Part shown: piece by piece, positions 9,428 to 19,767 of the stretch
Position numbering within the stretch: the first letter of the stretch is position 1
How the letters are laid out: each line of letters opens with the position of its first letter
The notes under the pieces: generated by a model
Seen by the model: the letters and a program-made list of their open reading frames with translations, nothing else
Told to the model about the DNA's origin: nothing
The model's database searches: none
NCBI GenBank assembly: GCA_022772085.1
Contig: JALFBN010000003.1
Span: 186,001 to 250,000 of the forward strand
Length of the DNA stretch: 64,000 nt
Reading direction: 5' to 3'
Source of the DNA: Porphyromonas sp.
GTDB taxonomy: Bacteria; Bacteroidota; Bacteroidia; Bacteroidales; Porphyromonadaceae
Position numbers and translations under genes: made by a program

Positions 9428-12400
9428 CTATTCTTTCTTTGTTATTTCAGAATCCTCTCCTAGCTCCTTTAGCCATTCTGATATGTTAACGCTTTCATTT
9501 TTGCTGAGAATACCTGAGCCGAAATTTCTTGTATGTATATCATCCATACCATAGTATAGTTTTATTTTCTTGTTTTTGGGTAACCAAACAAGATGATGCT
9601 GGTGAAGCCAAAGTAACATAGCAGAGATTTTCTTACTGAACAGTTTCTTAATACTTGAATATCTTCGAACAAAGTCTGAAGGTTCATAATTCCTGATTTT
9701 CTGATGTATAAAACCTTTATTATCCATATAAGCATAACCGCCGTTCTGAGCATGATTGGCTCCTATATCTTTTGGATAACGAATCATTCTCTCTGTTAGG
9801 ATAGGCCAAAACATAGTCTTTCCGTTAGTTTTTAGATACTCGAGAAGAAAATCTTTACGAACGAATAATGCGCTATGACCACTTGAGTACATATAGTTAT
9901 CCAATACAACAATCTCGTTTTTACCATTTACCCATACTCCAGTATCATTAGAGAATCTCAACTGGAGTCCTTTAAATAACCACTCATTAGGCATCAGCAA
10001 ATTCACTGAGTCTTCGGATGAAATATCATCATCGGTTGAAAGCGTGTATTGTAAATAAGCAGGCTCAATGATAATACCATCGAAAATCTTGTGTCCAACA
10101 GAGAATGGTATCTTTTTGTGATACTCATCACTTACAACTTGCATATAAATTGAGGACCAATAAAACTCTCGAGTAAATATGTTATAAATATCAGAGTTCT
10201 CATGAAAGGAACGTCCTTCGATTCCTACATTGTATAAATTGTCACATACTGTACTCAAATCCTCCTTATTGACAATATATGCTTGGATAAAAGTCCATAA
10301 ATCTCTTATAGGAGACTTATCGTCATTTGGTTCATGCACAAACTTGCTGTACGAAAATAAATTTACCCATTCAATTCCATTTTCATCAGTAATAAGAACA
10401 TACTCCCTAATCCTTGGCATATTCTTCCATGCTTTCAACCATTTAACATCACTCTTTGGTCTTGATATATCAAAATTAGGAAGTTTATATTTGCTCTGAT
10501 GATGTAATGACTTGCGTCTAGGATATATCGTAGGATCGATAGTTCTAGCTCTTTGTACAGGAACAGACCATTCATTACTCCAATCTTTTTCTGGGTATTT
10601 ATCCATCATTCGAGCCATAATACGATACATAGCTATCCATTGATATTTCTTTCCTATGCGTTCAATTTTACTATGAGATCGGTTATAGCTAGCATTATTC
10701 TTATCAAAATGAACAAAAACACTAGGATCATATCCATACTCTTCAAATATCATATGTATTGCCCAATTCGACAACATCTCAATATTCTCGCCAAAGGCAC
10801 CAAGATTAGACTCAAATACATATCTCCCAAAATCTCCATAACTTCTCACTCCATGGTTAGGAGCCATAGATGACAAGATCGAATGCTGAGCTCTATATAC
10901 GTCTCGTTCATTTTCTGGAATTGTTTTCCAATCTCTATCATACTTTGCGGTTATCTCATCATTTGAAGGGATTTCTGGTAAAGAACCATCCGTAAATGGT
11001 ACATGTATAGATTTCTTATCTATAGCTACGTCTAAGCCATAGCTAAGACCAAGCTCTACAATATTACAAGCATAGTCACGAACTAAAACATGTTCAGGAA
11101 CGCACTTCTGAATAAACACATTGTCGTATACCCACTTTGCTGTGGTACAACAACTTTCTCTATCTTGCATTAGGAGTAATACCCCATAAATCGCACACCA
11201 AAGACGTTCTTGAATGTAAGGGTCATTAACGAAACTATATTTCTCCAGCAATGGCAAAAGAAGATTCTTATGCTGAGTTAAGATATTCACAATAGCATGA
11301 GTGATGTAATCTCTCAGTTCTCTCCAAGTAGTGGCTAATCCCCAAATTAGAGTCTCAAGACATGCTTTAGCAATCTGATTATCTATTGATTTAAGAGTGT
11401 CGACCGAAGCCTCACACCCCCATCGAGCCAAATCCATGAGTTGTTTGCCATGTGCCCATGGATCAGAAATAAAAACAGTCCATATTTCGTCTCTTTGCAC
11501 CATGCTTAAATTCCACAGCACATCATAAAGAGTAAATCCATTTGAAGTTTCATCTGTTCTGTAAGGACACGATAAGATAATTTCAAACAACAAACTATAT
11601 TCTTTTGTATCCTTAATCCCATGTATTAGCTCCTGACCTTTCTTTGTAAAAATATCTCTCCACACCGAACTATTAATAAATGCTTGAAACGCCTTATCCT
11701 TATCCTTTTTCTCAACAAGTTCTATCAGTTCTGTATCTTTAGTCATTGGAATAAGAATAGCTAAAGGTTCAGCAAGATTACCCCAATGATAATCTAACCA
11801 TTGCGATGCTGGAAGTTTAGAAATCATATATTCAGCAATGAAATAATCACCTAGTCTCTCAAAACCAAAGTTCACATAAGTAGTACCATTGTAGAGCTCC
11901 GTTCTTAATAACCCCTCATCAATTAGCAATTCAAAGAATTCATTGGGAGCCTTAGTGTATTGAGCATCCTGAGCCAACCGCATCATTACGACTTGGTATT
12001 CGAGATTCCAACGACTACCAGCAGTAACCATTAACTCTGCTACTGAACGCAGTGCTTTAATTACAAGATTTTGAGCTTCGTTATATTTAAAATCTATCGC
12101 TATTTCATGATTGGTATCATCACAGTACTCTAGAAGGGTTGTCCAGAAATTTGTAAACACCAATGGACGATGACTTCTTTCATGATTGCGACAGTACTTG
12201 ATTAAGAAAAGAGGATTTGAAAATTCCTCTCCATATATAGGCCAAGTCGGTTGCTCTATACCGAAAGATGAGAACATGTACTCACAAGCTTCACGCTCAT
12301 ATCCTTTGAACCCATGGTGCTGATATACTGCGTATGCTGGATTGTGGGCAATATCATAAAACCAATTTTTACGATCAGATATGCGGAAACTTATAACAAG

Positions 12401-13615
12401 GCGCAGGTACTCACATGACTCTATTTCTTGCAAAAAGGCCAACAGAAATTTGCTCCATAACTCCTCGCCAGCTCCTTCATTAATAGCATCAATAAATATT
12501 ACCACAGGTTCTCCTATTCTCCTGCCATAATTATTGAGTTGCGTCAATAATTTCTCCTTCTTGCACTTGATATCCAATAACTCTCGAATTTGGGAGAGAG
12601 GATCAGATGATAGTGTGAAATGTTGCCCCAAAAGTAATATGGATGGCTCGTGAATACGTTTTCGTTGAGTTACCATATCTCCTATGAGATGGGATTTTCC
12701 CGTACCAGCAACACCTGTAACTATAATTGTATGACATTTCTTAAACTCAATCCAACTATTAGAAAGTACTTTCTGTAAGGCATATCCATCATCACGAATA
12801 GAATCTCCTTTTATTCGAATGCCATTTTTATCCTCATGGCTATAATAAAAATCCTTAAATACAAGTAAGAACTCACTTACCAAATCTTTTAATTCAAGAT
12901 AAGAAGTTACAGTTCCACTTAAGCTGTCTATCTTTTCTGCAAGAAGTCTACATTGAACTGAAATTTCAGAGTAAGAAGAATCTTTATCTGTATTTCTAAT
13001 AAACACCCTCAATGTATCCCTAAATCGCCCTATTTCCTCTTTTAGTAAAGGCTTGAACTTATCAGTAATGTGCAATGAAGCCAATGCGAAATCCATATTT
13101 TCAAATGGAAAATTTCGTTCTTCGGAATAACGTTTGTCTAGATTCTTTATTTGCTTAGAATTTTGTTCTTCAAACCATTTCTGAGAAGGAGTGAAGTTAA
13201 ATTCCTCATCAATCAGACTACATGCTTCAACTAGTTTTCGCAACTCTTCAGGTTTTCTCTTATTCGAGTTCCAAAGATAAAGATAATAGCCGACTGCAAT
13301 TAACATGGCTATTCCAAAACTCAACCATTCAGAATTTTGGGACAGATACCCCCAAAAGGTTATTTCTTTATCTGCGGAATGAATAGAAATGTAAACTCCT
13401 AGGAGTTGAGGTATAATACCAGCAAGAGCGGCCTCTGTTGCCATAAAAGTGTAGAACACTTTACGCTCAGCACGCTTCTTCAGAAATCCTACAATTATAT
13501 TAATCCATTCCTTCCAATTTGCCCTACGCACCTCTTTTATAACAAGAGCAATAGAAGTAATTCTGGCAACAACCCACAGGAACAAGGCAAAGAATATAGT
13601 AAATACAATAATCAT
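9428..13615 (-). CDS. Large membrane-anchored STAND/NACHT-like P-loop NTPase, candidate defence protein
   Basis: N-terminal hydrophobic segments; Walker A GVAGTGKSHL; Walker B VVIFIDAINEG; long C-terminal region; downstream of type I R-M. Confidence 0.75.
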   Translation of the reverse strand: MIIVFTIFFALFLWVVARITSIALVIKEVRRANWKEWINIIVGFLKKRAERKVFYTFMATEAALAGIIPQLLGVYISIHSADKEITFWGYLSQNSEWLSFGIAMLIAVGYYLYLWNSNKRKPEELRKLVEACSLIDEEFNFTPSQKWFEEQNSKQIKNLDKRYSEERNFPFENMDFALASLHITDKFKPLLKEEIGRFRDTLRVFIRNTDKDSSYSEISVQCRLLAEKIDSLSGTVTSYLELKDLVSEFLLVFKDFYYSHEDKNGIRIKGDSIRDDGYALQKVLSNSWIEFKKCHTIIVTGVAGTGKSHLIGDMVTQRKRIHEPSILLLGQHFTLSSDPLSQIRELLDIKCKKEKLLTQLNNYGRRIGEPVVIFIDAINEGAGEELWSKFLLAFLQEIESCEYLRLVISFRISDRKNWFYDIAHNPAYAVYQHHGFKGYEREACEYMFSSFGIEQPTWPIYGEEFSNPLFLIKYCRNHERSHRPLVFTNFWTTLLEYCDDTNHEIAIDFKYNEAQNLVIKALRSVAELMVTAGSRWNLEYQVVMMRLAQDAQYTKAPNEFFELLIDEGLLRTELYNGTTYVNFGFERLGDYFIAEYMISKLPASQWLDYHWGNLAEPLAILIPMTKDTELIELVEKKDKDKAFQAFINSSVWRDIFTKKGQELIHGIKDTKEYSLLFEIILSCPYRTDETSNGFTLYDVLWNLSMVQRDEIWTVFISDPWAHGKQLMDLARWGCEASVDTLKSIDNQIAKACLETLIWGLATTWRELRDYITHAIVNILTQHKNLLLPLLEKYSFVNDPYIQERLWCAIYGVLLLMQDRESCCTTAKWVYDNVFIQKCVPEHVLVRDYACNIVELGLSYGLDVAIDKKSIHVPFTDGSLPEIPSNDEITAKYDRDWKTIPENERDVYRAQHSILSSMAPNHGVRSYGDFGRYVFESNLGAFGENIEMLSNWAIHMIFEEYGYDPSVFVHFDKNNASYNRSHSKIERIGKKYQWIAMYRIMARMMDKYPEKDWSNEWSVPVQRARTIDPTIYPRRKSLHHQSKYKLPNFDISRPKSDVKWLKAWKNMPRIREYVLITDENGIEWVNLFSYSKFVHEPNDDKSPIRDLWTFIQAYIVNKEDLSTVCDNLYNVGIEGRSFHENSDIYNIFTREFYWSSIYMQVVSDEYHKKIPFSVGHKIFDGIIIEPAYLQYTLSTDDDISSEDSVNLLMPNEWLFKGLQLRFSNDTGVWVNGKNEIVVLDNYMYSSGHSALFVRKDFLLEYLKTNGKTMFWPILTERMIRYPKDIGANHAQNGGYAYMDNKGFIHQKIRNYEPSDFVRRYSSIKKLFSKKISAMLLWLHQHHLVWLPKNKKIKLYYGMDDIHTRNFGSGILSKNESVNISEWLKELGEDSEITKKE

Positions 13616-13643
13616 TTAGTCGGTGTGTTTATACTCAATAAGT

Positions 13644-13733
13644 TTAGTTATTATAGTTATTTTCGATAGCATCTATGAAAGAATCTGGTTCAATAATTAA
13701 TGATTCTATACATTGGTCTTCTTGCATTATCAT
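13644..13733 (-). CDS. Possible 29-aa acidic small ORF between hsdR and the NTPase gene
   Basis: MIMQEDQCIESLIIEPDSFIDAIENNYNN* with GGAAG upstream; not in the ORF track (too short). Confidence 0.3.
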   Translation of the reverse strand: MIMQEDQCIESLIIEPDSFIDAIENNYNN

Positions 13734-13751
13734 TGCTACTTCCTATTAACA

Positions 13752-16700
13752 CTACCCTTCTTGGTGATTTCCCTTGAAGTGCTCCACCTGCTCCATCACT
13801 TGGTCGATAACCTCATCATTGTACTGAGGGGGATAGCCATTTTGGTGGAGACAAATGAATATCTTGTTGTTGAGGTCTGCACGGATATTACTATTATTGA
13901 GCCAGTCAGTGAAAGAAGACTGGATGTCTATCAGCTCCTTAATCTTCTTCGCCAATATCTTACACTTGTCATTGAAGATAAAACCATTCTCCTCTTTATC
14001 CTCTCCATACTCGAAGTTGTACTTATCTCGTAAGTGCATTAAAATATCATAGAATGCCTTTTCCTCAAAGGTCAGACCCAGATGTCGAAAACTCTCTCGA
14101 TCCTTGCCGAGTTGTTTCAGCAAATCCAGAGCCTGTTTCGTTGCCTCTTCCATAATCTCAGAAACTGCTGTCGCTTGTGTATGCGAGGCTTCTTCTGCCG
14201 AAAGAACAGATCGACGTTCGTGATACTTGTCCAATGTTTCCTTTAGCAACTCCTCATACTTCTCTGCTGCGATTTTATTGGTATTCTTATACTCTCTAAT
14301 GGCTTTGCGGATCATCTTTACCAATACTTCCAACTTAGTTGCGGGTAGTTTGATACCCTCGAGTTGTGCTACAAACTCAGGACTAAAAATCTGTTCCTCC
14401 ACATCGGTATCAAGAATACTGACCACAGAGTTACACACCAGTGCTTCCCTCACCATCTTCTCCACGGCTCTATTCATACTCTCAGCATCGTGCTTGTCAC
14501 CAGAAGTCTTACGAATATAAGAAGCTACCGCCATAAAGCATTGCGAGAGCGAAAGCAATTCGTGGTTAAGGACAGCAGATGGCTGACAGATATCATACGC
14601 CACTCGAAGGCGTTTGATATGAGCGAAGAAATAACTTTGAGCGCTGACGGCTTTTGGAGGACGATTGCCTTGGTCTTTGTTCCATCCAGACGTTTGCGAC
14701 TGGATATAATTGGCAGCTTCGGAAAGGCATTCCAATCGCTCCAATGGCTTTGTATTCTTGTCGATGAAAGGAGTGAGGTCAAAGCCCACAAAGAGCTTTT
14801 TGATGAGGTCAATCTCTACGATGAGAGCTTCCAATGCCTGCTGTACATCATCCTCACTTGGTCCAAAATCCTCTCCGCCAAATCGACTCATTGCCTCCAT
14901 CATATTCTTTCGGATACCGATATAGTCTATGACATACCCAAACTCCTTGCCTGCAAATTTACGGTTCACACGACTAATGGTCTGTATGAGCGTTTGTTTC
15001 TGCAATGGCTTATCGTTGTATAGATAAGTTAGGCAGGGGACATCGAAGCCTGTAATCCACATATCGACAACTATGACAATACGGAAGTTGGACTGCTCCA
15101 TCTTGAATGCATCGTCGAGCAACTTTGTCCGACTTCTATCCCCCAGATAGTCATACATCTCTTTCGGGTCATCCTTTCCACGTGTTGCCACCATAGCAAT
15201 GGTAGGCATTGAGGGTAGACTTCGTAACTCATCATCACTCAGTAACGTATCATCAGGAGACTTTCGCTCAACGAACCAGTCTGGATATAAGGACTCAAAC
15301 TTCTTCAACAGGTTGTATGCAATCGATCTTTTGCTACACACAATCATAGCCTTTTGGGGTACATCTGCCTTGTTGTTACAAGCCTGAGTATAGTGCTCTG
15401 CTATATCTCTGGCGAGTCGCTCCAGTCGCTCATCATCCCCCAAGATAACCTCCATAGCACTCATTGCCTTCTTGCTGGTCGCAATATCAGCCTCTGTCGC
15501 TCCCTCCTCTGCACACTGATTGTAGTAGCGGTCTATTTCTTCGACTTTAGCCGTATCGAGGGTAACCTTGGCGATGCGTGGGATATACTTCAAGTCTACA
15601 GTGATGCCATCATCTACAGCCTGCTTCATTGTATAGCTATCGACAATACCACCAAAGACCTGTATCGTCTCATCTATCGGAGTACCCGTAAAACCTACGA
15701 AAGTAGCGTTGGGGAAGGCCGTACGCAAGTGCTCGGCATAAGGCTTCGTGACAAAAGCTCCAATTTGCTCAGACTCTTTGGTTGAAACTCCCTCCTTGAC
15801 TGTATGCCGAACCTTGAGTTGAGTGTTGAGCCGTACTTGGCTGCGATGAGCTTCGTCGGAAAAGCAAATAATGTTGTGTCGTGTATTGAGCAACCCTATC
15901 TCCTCACAAAACTTCTGGATGGTACAGATAAAGAAGCCTCCCGACTGCCGAAGAGACATCTCAGTTTTTAGGCTCTCTCGGTCAGCGATGATCTTGGCTG
16001 CACCTATCGAAAGAAAATCTTCAGAGCGTAAAAATAGTTTGCCCGCTTGGGACTGCAAATCCTCACGGTCTACTATCATCACAATGGTAGGAGAACCAAG
16101 TTCGGGACAACGCAAGGAGAGTTGGCGAGCCAAAAACATCATCGTATAAGTCTTGCCACACCCCGTAGCCCCAAAGTAAGTACCTCCCTTGTTATCTTGT
16201 CTCTCAAATGCTTGGACTACACTCTCTCGGAGCATACGAGTCGCAAAGAATTGAGGGTAGCGACAGACAACTTCTTCCTGTTTAGGATACACCTCGTCTG
16301 GAAAGTAGATATAATCACGCACGATCTCCAGAAAACGCATAGGGGCATACACACCCGATACGATTGTACGCACTTGGTCCAAACCTTTCTCTGCTGCCTT
16401 GTCTTCGTTATTGACTTTCTTCCAAGCATAATAATGCTCATAGGGCGTATAGGTCGTACCCAGTTTGGTATTGTTGGCAGTCGCATCGCTGATACAGGAG
16501 AGCGGACAGTAGCGCAGTAGATGCGGTATATCCCTCATGTAGCGAGTATGGATTTGCTGATAGGCATCTGCTATGGTTGCCGTGGCATCCGTAGGATTCT
16601 TTAGCTCAAAGATGCAGAGGGGGATACCATTGACGAAGAGTAGCACATCAGGGATACGCCTATCCCCTTGTATCCCATAGCCCACTTCGTATTGATTGAC

Positions 16701-17054
16701 ACAACGGAAGCGATTGTCCGATGGGGTATCGAAATCGAGATACTCTATATCGAAAATCTCACCATCGGAGTGACGAGTATAGCGATAGCCGTCTCGCAGT
16801 AGACGATACGTATTGCGGAGTATATCAAAATGAGTCTGTCCCCCAGTATGTTGTAGGTGGCTGACAATTTCGTCCAGGTCATTAGCCTCCAATGCAGGAT
16901 AGCGCTCTTGGAGGTACTGGCGTAGGTCTCTGGAGATGAGAATATCTCTATTGTTACGTCTTATATCCCCTCCGTGTGTGTACTCCCATCCTTCCTGCTG
17001 TAGCAAGTCTATAAGGGCTTCCTCATATTCACTTTCATAAAACTTCATCTTCAT
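13752..17054 (-). CDS. hsdR: Type I restriction enzyme endonuclease/helicase subunit HsdR
   Basis: PD-(D/E)xK RIPDVLLFVNGIPLCIFELKNP; Walker A GATGCGKT; DEAH; TGTP motif. Confidence 0.97.
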   Translation of the reverse strand: MKMKFYESEYEEALIDLLQQEGWEYTHGGDIRRNNRDILISRDLRQYLQERYPALEANDLDEIVSHLQHTGGQTHFDILRNTYRLLRDGYRYTRHSDGEIFDIEYLDFDTPSDNRFRCVNQYEVGYGIQGDRRIPDVLLFVNGIPLCIFELKNPTDATATIADAYQQIHTRYMRDIPHLLRYCPLSCISDATANNTKLGTTYTPYEHYYAWKKVNNEDKAAEKGLDQVRTIVSGVYAPMRFLEIVRDYIYFPDEVYPKQEEVVCRYPQFFATRMLRESVVQAFERQDNKGGTYFGATGCGKTYTMMFLARQLSLRCPELGSPTIVMIVDREDLQSQAGKLFLRSEDFLSIGAAKIIADRESLKTEMSLRQSGGFFICTIQKFCEEIGLLNTRHNIICFSDEAHRSQVRLNTQLKVRHTVKEGVSTKESEQIGAFVTKPYAEHLRTAFPNATFVGFTGTPIDETIQVFGGIVDSYTMKQAVDDGITVDLKYIPRIAKVTLDTAKVEEIDRYYNQCAEEGATEADIATSKKAMSAMEVILGDDERLERLARDIAEHYTQACNNKADVPQKAMIVCSKRSIAYNLLKKFESLYPDWFVERKSPDDTLLSDDELRSLPSMPTIAMVATRGKDDPKEMYDYLGDRSRTKLLDDAFKMEQSNFRIVIVVDMWITGFDVPCLTYLYNDKPLQKQTLIQTISRVNRKFAGKEFGYVIDYIGIRKNMMEAMSRFGGEDFGPSEDDVQQALEALIVEIDLIKKLFVGFDLTPFIDKNTKPLERLECLSEAANYIQSQTSGWNKDQGNRPPKAVSAQSYFFAHIKRLRVAYDICQPSAVLNHELLSLSQCFMAVASYIRKTSGDKHDAESMNRAVEKMVREALVCNSVVSILDTDVEEQIFSPEFVAQLEGIKLPATKLEVLVKMIRKAIREYKNTNKIAAEKYEELLKETLDKYHERRSVLSAEEASHTQATAVSEIMEEATKQALDLLKQLGKDRESFRHLGLTFEEKAFYDILMHLRDKYNFEYGEDKEENGFIFNDKCKILAKKIKELIDIQSSFTDWLNNSNIRADLNNKIFICLHQNGYPPQYNDEVIDQVMEQVEHFKGNHQEG

Positions 17055-17062
17055 CCCTTTCT

Positions 17063-18187
17063 TTAGTTATGTTCGGCGTACTGTATCAGTGCCGGGCATA
17101 GGGTTTGTAATTGCACTCGAGCTTCGCTGGCAATCTTTTTTGCCTCCTCAATACAGTGATAGAGATTAACTATTGACTGTTGAACCTCTGGGGGAGGGAG
17201 AGGCACTTGAATATTGGTAAATCTTTCCCAATCAAGATTGGAGCGAACGCTACTATCACTGAGATACCATCCATACCGATCCATCTCACTCCTCTTGAAT
17301 TGCAAGAATAAATACTCGGAAAGTAGCTTAGGAGATTTGATCTTGAAGGTGGTATATGCAGGAGAAACGAGAGCTGGCTTATCTTTGTCGTAAAGAGCAA
17401 TCCTAATGCAAATATCTCTACCTGTTTGCATGCCACTAAACGCAAATATCCCCTTACTAACAATCTTGTATTTAGTATTATCCAACTCATTAGTATTAGC
17501 GTGGGTTGGCATAAATGTTTTATCTTTATTAATTCCCAAAAATGAATAACTCCTTCCTTCTGTGTTACGTTCGTCGCATTCCTCGATGTACTTACCGAGT
17601 TCAACTGATGGGTATTTCTTTTGGCAATCTACGATAAACGCTTGGCAGGCTTTGGACAATGGGGCTATTAAGGCCTCATTCTCTTCGGCTAAACGCTGTA
17701 GTCCAGTGTAAGTATTGACTAACTCTTGTTGTACTTCAATTGATGGCAAGGGGATACGAATATCACAAAATCGATCCCAATCAAGATTAGAACGAATACT
17801 TCCATCACTAAGAAATGCGCCATACCGATCCATTTCCTTGCGCTTAAAGAATATAAATAGATATTCAGGAAGCAACTTACTCTCATCCTTCATTCTGAAA
17901 GTTGTATATGCTGGCGATATTAACACTGGATTTTTGTCTTCTCTCAGAGCCAAGCGGATACATTGATCTCGTCCAGTTTGCATTCCACTAAAAACAAATA
18001 CCCCCTGACCTACAACTTTGTACTTGGAATTGTCTAATTGGTTCGTATCAGCAACAGTTGGCATAAACGTCTTTTCCTTATTAATTCCATAAAAAGGAAG
18101 TGGTAGTCCTTCGAGATTACGTTCGTCGCACTCTTCGATATAGTCACCGAGCCTGATCCACGGAGTTGTTTTATTCTTCGCAGTCAT
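17063..18187 (-). CDS. hsdS: Type I restriction specificity subunit HsdS with two homologous TRDs
   Basis: Two repeated halves (YIEECDERN...GINK(E/D)KTFMPT...FSGMQTGRD...IRSNLDW) each with a C-terminal helix. Confidence 0.95.
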   Translation of the reverse strand: MTAKNKTTPWIRLGDYIEECDERNLEGLPLPFYGINKEKTFMPTVADTNQLDNSKYKVVGQGVFVFSGMQTGRDQCIRLALREDKNPVLISPAYTTFRMKDESKLLPEYLFIFFKRKEMDRYGAFLSDGSIRSNLDWDRFCDIRIPLPSIEVQQELVNTYTGLQRLAEENEALIAPLSKACQAFIVDCQKKYPSVELGKYIEECDERNTEGRSYSFLGINKDKTFMPTHANTNELDNTKYKIVSKGIFAFSGMQTGRDICIRIALYDKDKPALVSPAYTTFKIKSPKLLSEYLFLQFKRSEMDRYGWYLSDSSVRSNLDWERFTNIQVPLPPPEVQQSIVNLYHCIEEAKKIASEARVQLQTLCPALIQYAEHN

Positions 18188-19763
18188 AGCCTAATTGTTT
18201 AAGTGCTTGGCGCAACATCTTGTCATTCTCTGTTTGTCGCTTGAGTAAATCTGACACAGTGTTAGCTGTTGCAGTGAGTACTTGGTGGTAATCAATCTGG
18301 CTATCCCTATCTATAAACTCGATATAACGACTGGGAACCAGCGTGAAGTCATTGACTCTCAGTTCGTCTATACCTACAGACCGATAGAGTTCGGGCTCAG
18401 CATATTGCGTACCGTCCGTGCCCTCTCTCTGCCAACGAAAATAGATGTCAGATGCTCGTCGTACTTGGTCTGAGTGTAACTCTACTTTCTTCTTTTGCTC
18501 GCCTTTGACGGCATTGGTTGTCCATTGACGCAAGTCCATGAATAGGATTTCGCCCGAGCGATTGCGTAACCTGCGACCATGATGGGTGCCACCTCTCTTG
18601 TTTTGGTTGAGTATCCAGAGGGTAACAGATATATCTGTAGCGTAGAATAGTTCTCGGGGAAGTACGATGATGGCTTCCACTTTGTCCCCTTCGATAAGTT
18701 TGCGACGTATCTCACTGGCATCACTGTCCCCCAGTGCGCCATTGGCAAGGAGGAAGCCTGCGACGCCACGCCCCGCTTTGAGCTTCGAGAGGATATGCAG
18801 TATCCACGCATAGTTGGCATTGCTCTCTGGTGGCACACCATAGTCTGCCCAGCGAGGGTCGGTGCTGAGTGCCGTGTCGTACCACCGCTTGAGATTAAAG
18901 GGAGGATTAGCCATAATGTAATCAAAGGTGAGTCCTTTGTGTAGGTCGTTGGTGAAGGAGGAGGCATTCCGCTCGCCTAAGTGGTGCGAAATACCTCGCA
19001 CCGCTAAGTTCATCTTAGCCAAACGATAGGTCGCAGGGTCATTCTCTTGACCATATACATTGATTTGAGCGATGTCGCCATCCTTTTCCTCTACATACTT
19101 GGCACACTGCACAAACATACCACCCGAGCCACAGCAGGGGTCGTAGAGTGTACCATCATAAGGCTCTATAAAGGCAGCTATCAGCTCTACAATATCGTGA
19201 GGAGTATAGAACTCGCCCTCCTCTTTAGAGGCATTGACAGCAAAAGACTTGAGGAAGTATTCATAGACTCGTCCAATGAGATCCTTCTGCTCACCAAAGA
19301 CCTTGTGCGAAATCTTATTGACCTCATCCACCACCTTTTTGATGACACTTTTCTCCAGATTTATAGCAGTAAATAGACCTAAGCGCACACACCCTTTGAG
19401 AGTATCGCCACTTTCCTCCAGACATTGGAGTGCATCGTCCAGTGTACTATTTAACTTTTCACTCGGAGTCTCCAAGAATAGACTCCATCGAGCCTTCTCA
19501 GGAACAAATGCAGTTCCTCCGTATGCTCGAGGGTTATTGAGGCGCATTGAGATGATAGCTTCGTCAGTGATTCCACTCTCGATGAAACTCTGGCGCAATG
19601 TCTCCTGAGCATCCTCAAACTTCTCCCCGATGAAGCGGAGGAATACCAGAGTCAAAAGTAAATCTCTCTTGTCATTGAGGGTTGCATTACTACGGAGGTA
19701 GTCTCGACAGTTGAATAGTATAGTTTCGAGATTTAATGTCTCTTCCTTTTTCTTTTTAGCCAT
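18171..19763 (-). CDS. hsdM: Type I restriction N6-adenine methyltransferase HsdM
   Basis: SAM motif DPCCGSGGMFVQ and catalytic NPPF (YIMANPPFNLKRW). Confidence 0.97.
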   Translation of the reverse strand: MAKKKKEETLNLETILFNCRDYLRSNATLNDKRDLLLTLVFLRFIGEKFEDAQETLRQSFIESGITDEAIISMRLNNPRAYGGTAFVPEKARWSLFLETPSEKLNSTLDDALQCLEESGDTLKGCVRLGLFTAINLEKSVIKKVVDEVNKISHKVFGEQKDLIGRVYEYFLKSFAVNASKEEGEFYTPHDIVELIAAFIEPYDGTLYDPCCGSGGMFVQCAKYVEEKDGDIAQINVYGQENDPATYRLAKMNLAVRGISHHLGERNASSFTNDLHKGLTFDYIMANPPFNLKRWYDTALSTDPRWADYGVPPESNANYAWILHILSKLKAGRGVAGFLLANGALGDSDASEIRRKLIEGDKVEAIIVLPRELFYATDISVTLWILNQNKRGGTHHGRRLRNRSGEILFMDLRQWTTNAVKGEQKKKVELHSDQVRRASDIYFRWQREGTDGTQYAEPELYRSVGIDELRVNDFTLVPSRYIEFIDRDSQIDYHQVLTATANTVSDLLKRQTENDKMLRQALKQLGYDCEE

Positions 19764-19767
19764 TCTA

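Noticed and set aside
17063-18187. Phase-variable hsdS inversion system
   Set aside because: Only one hsdS is present, with no second partial hsdS or nearby invertase; the repeated halves are in direct orientation within one gene
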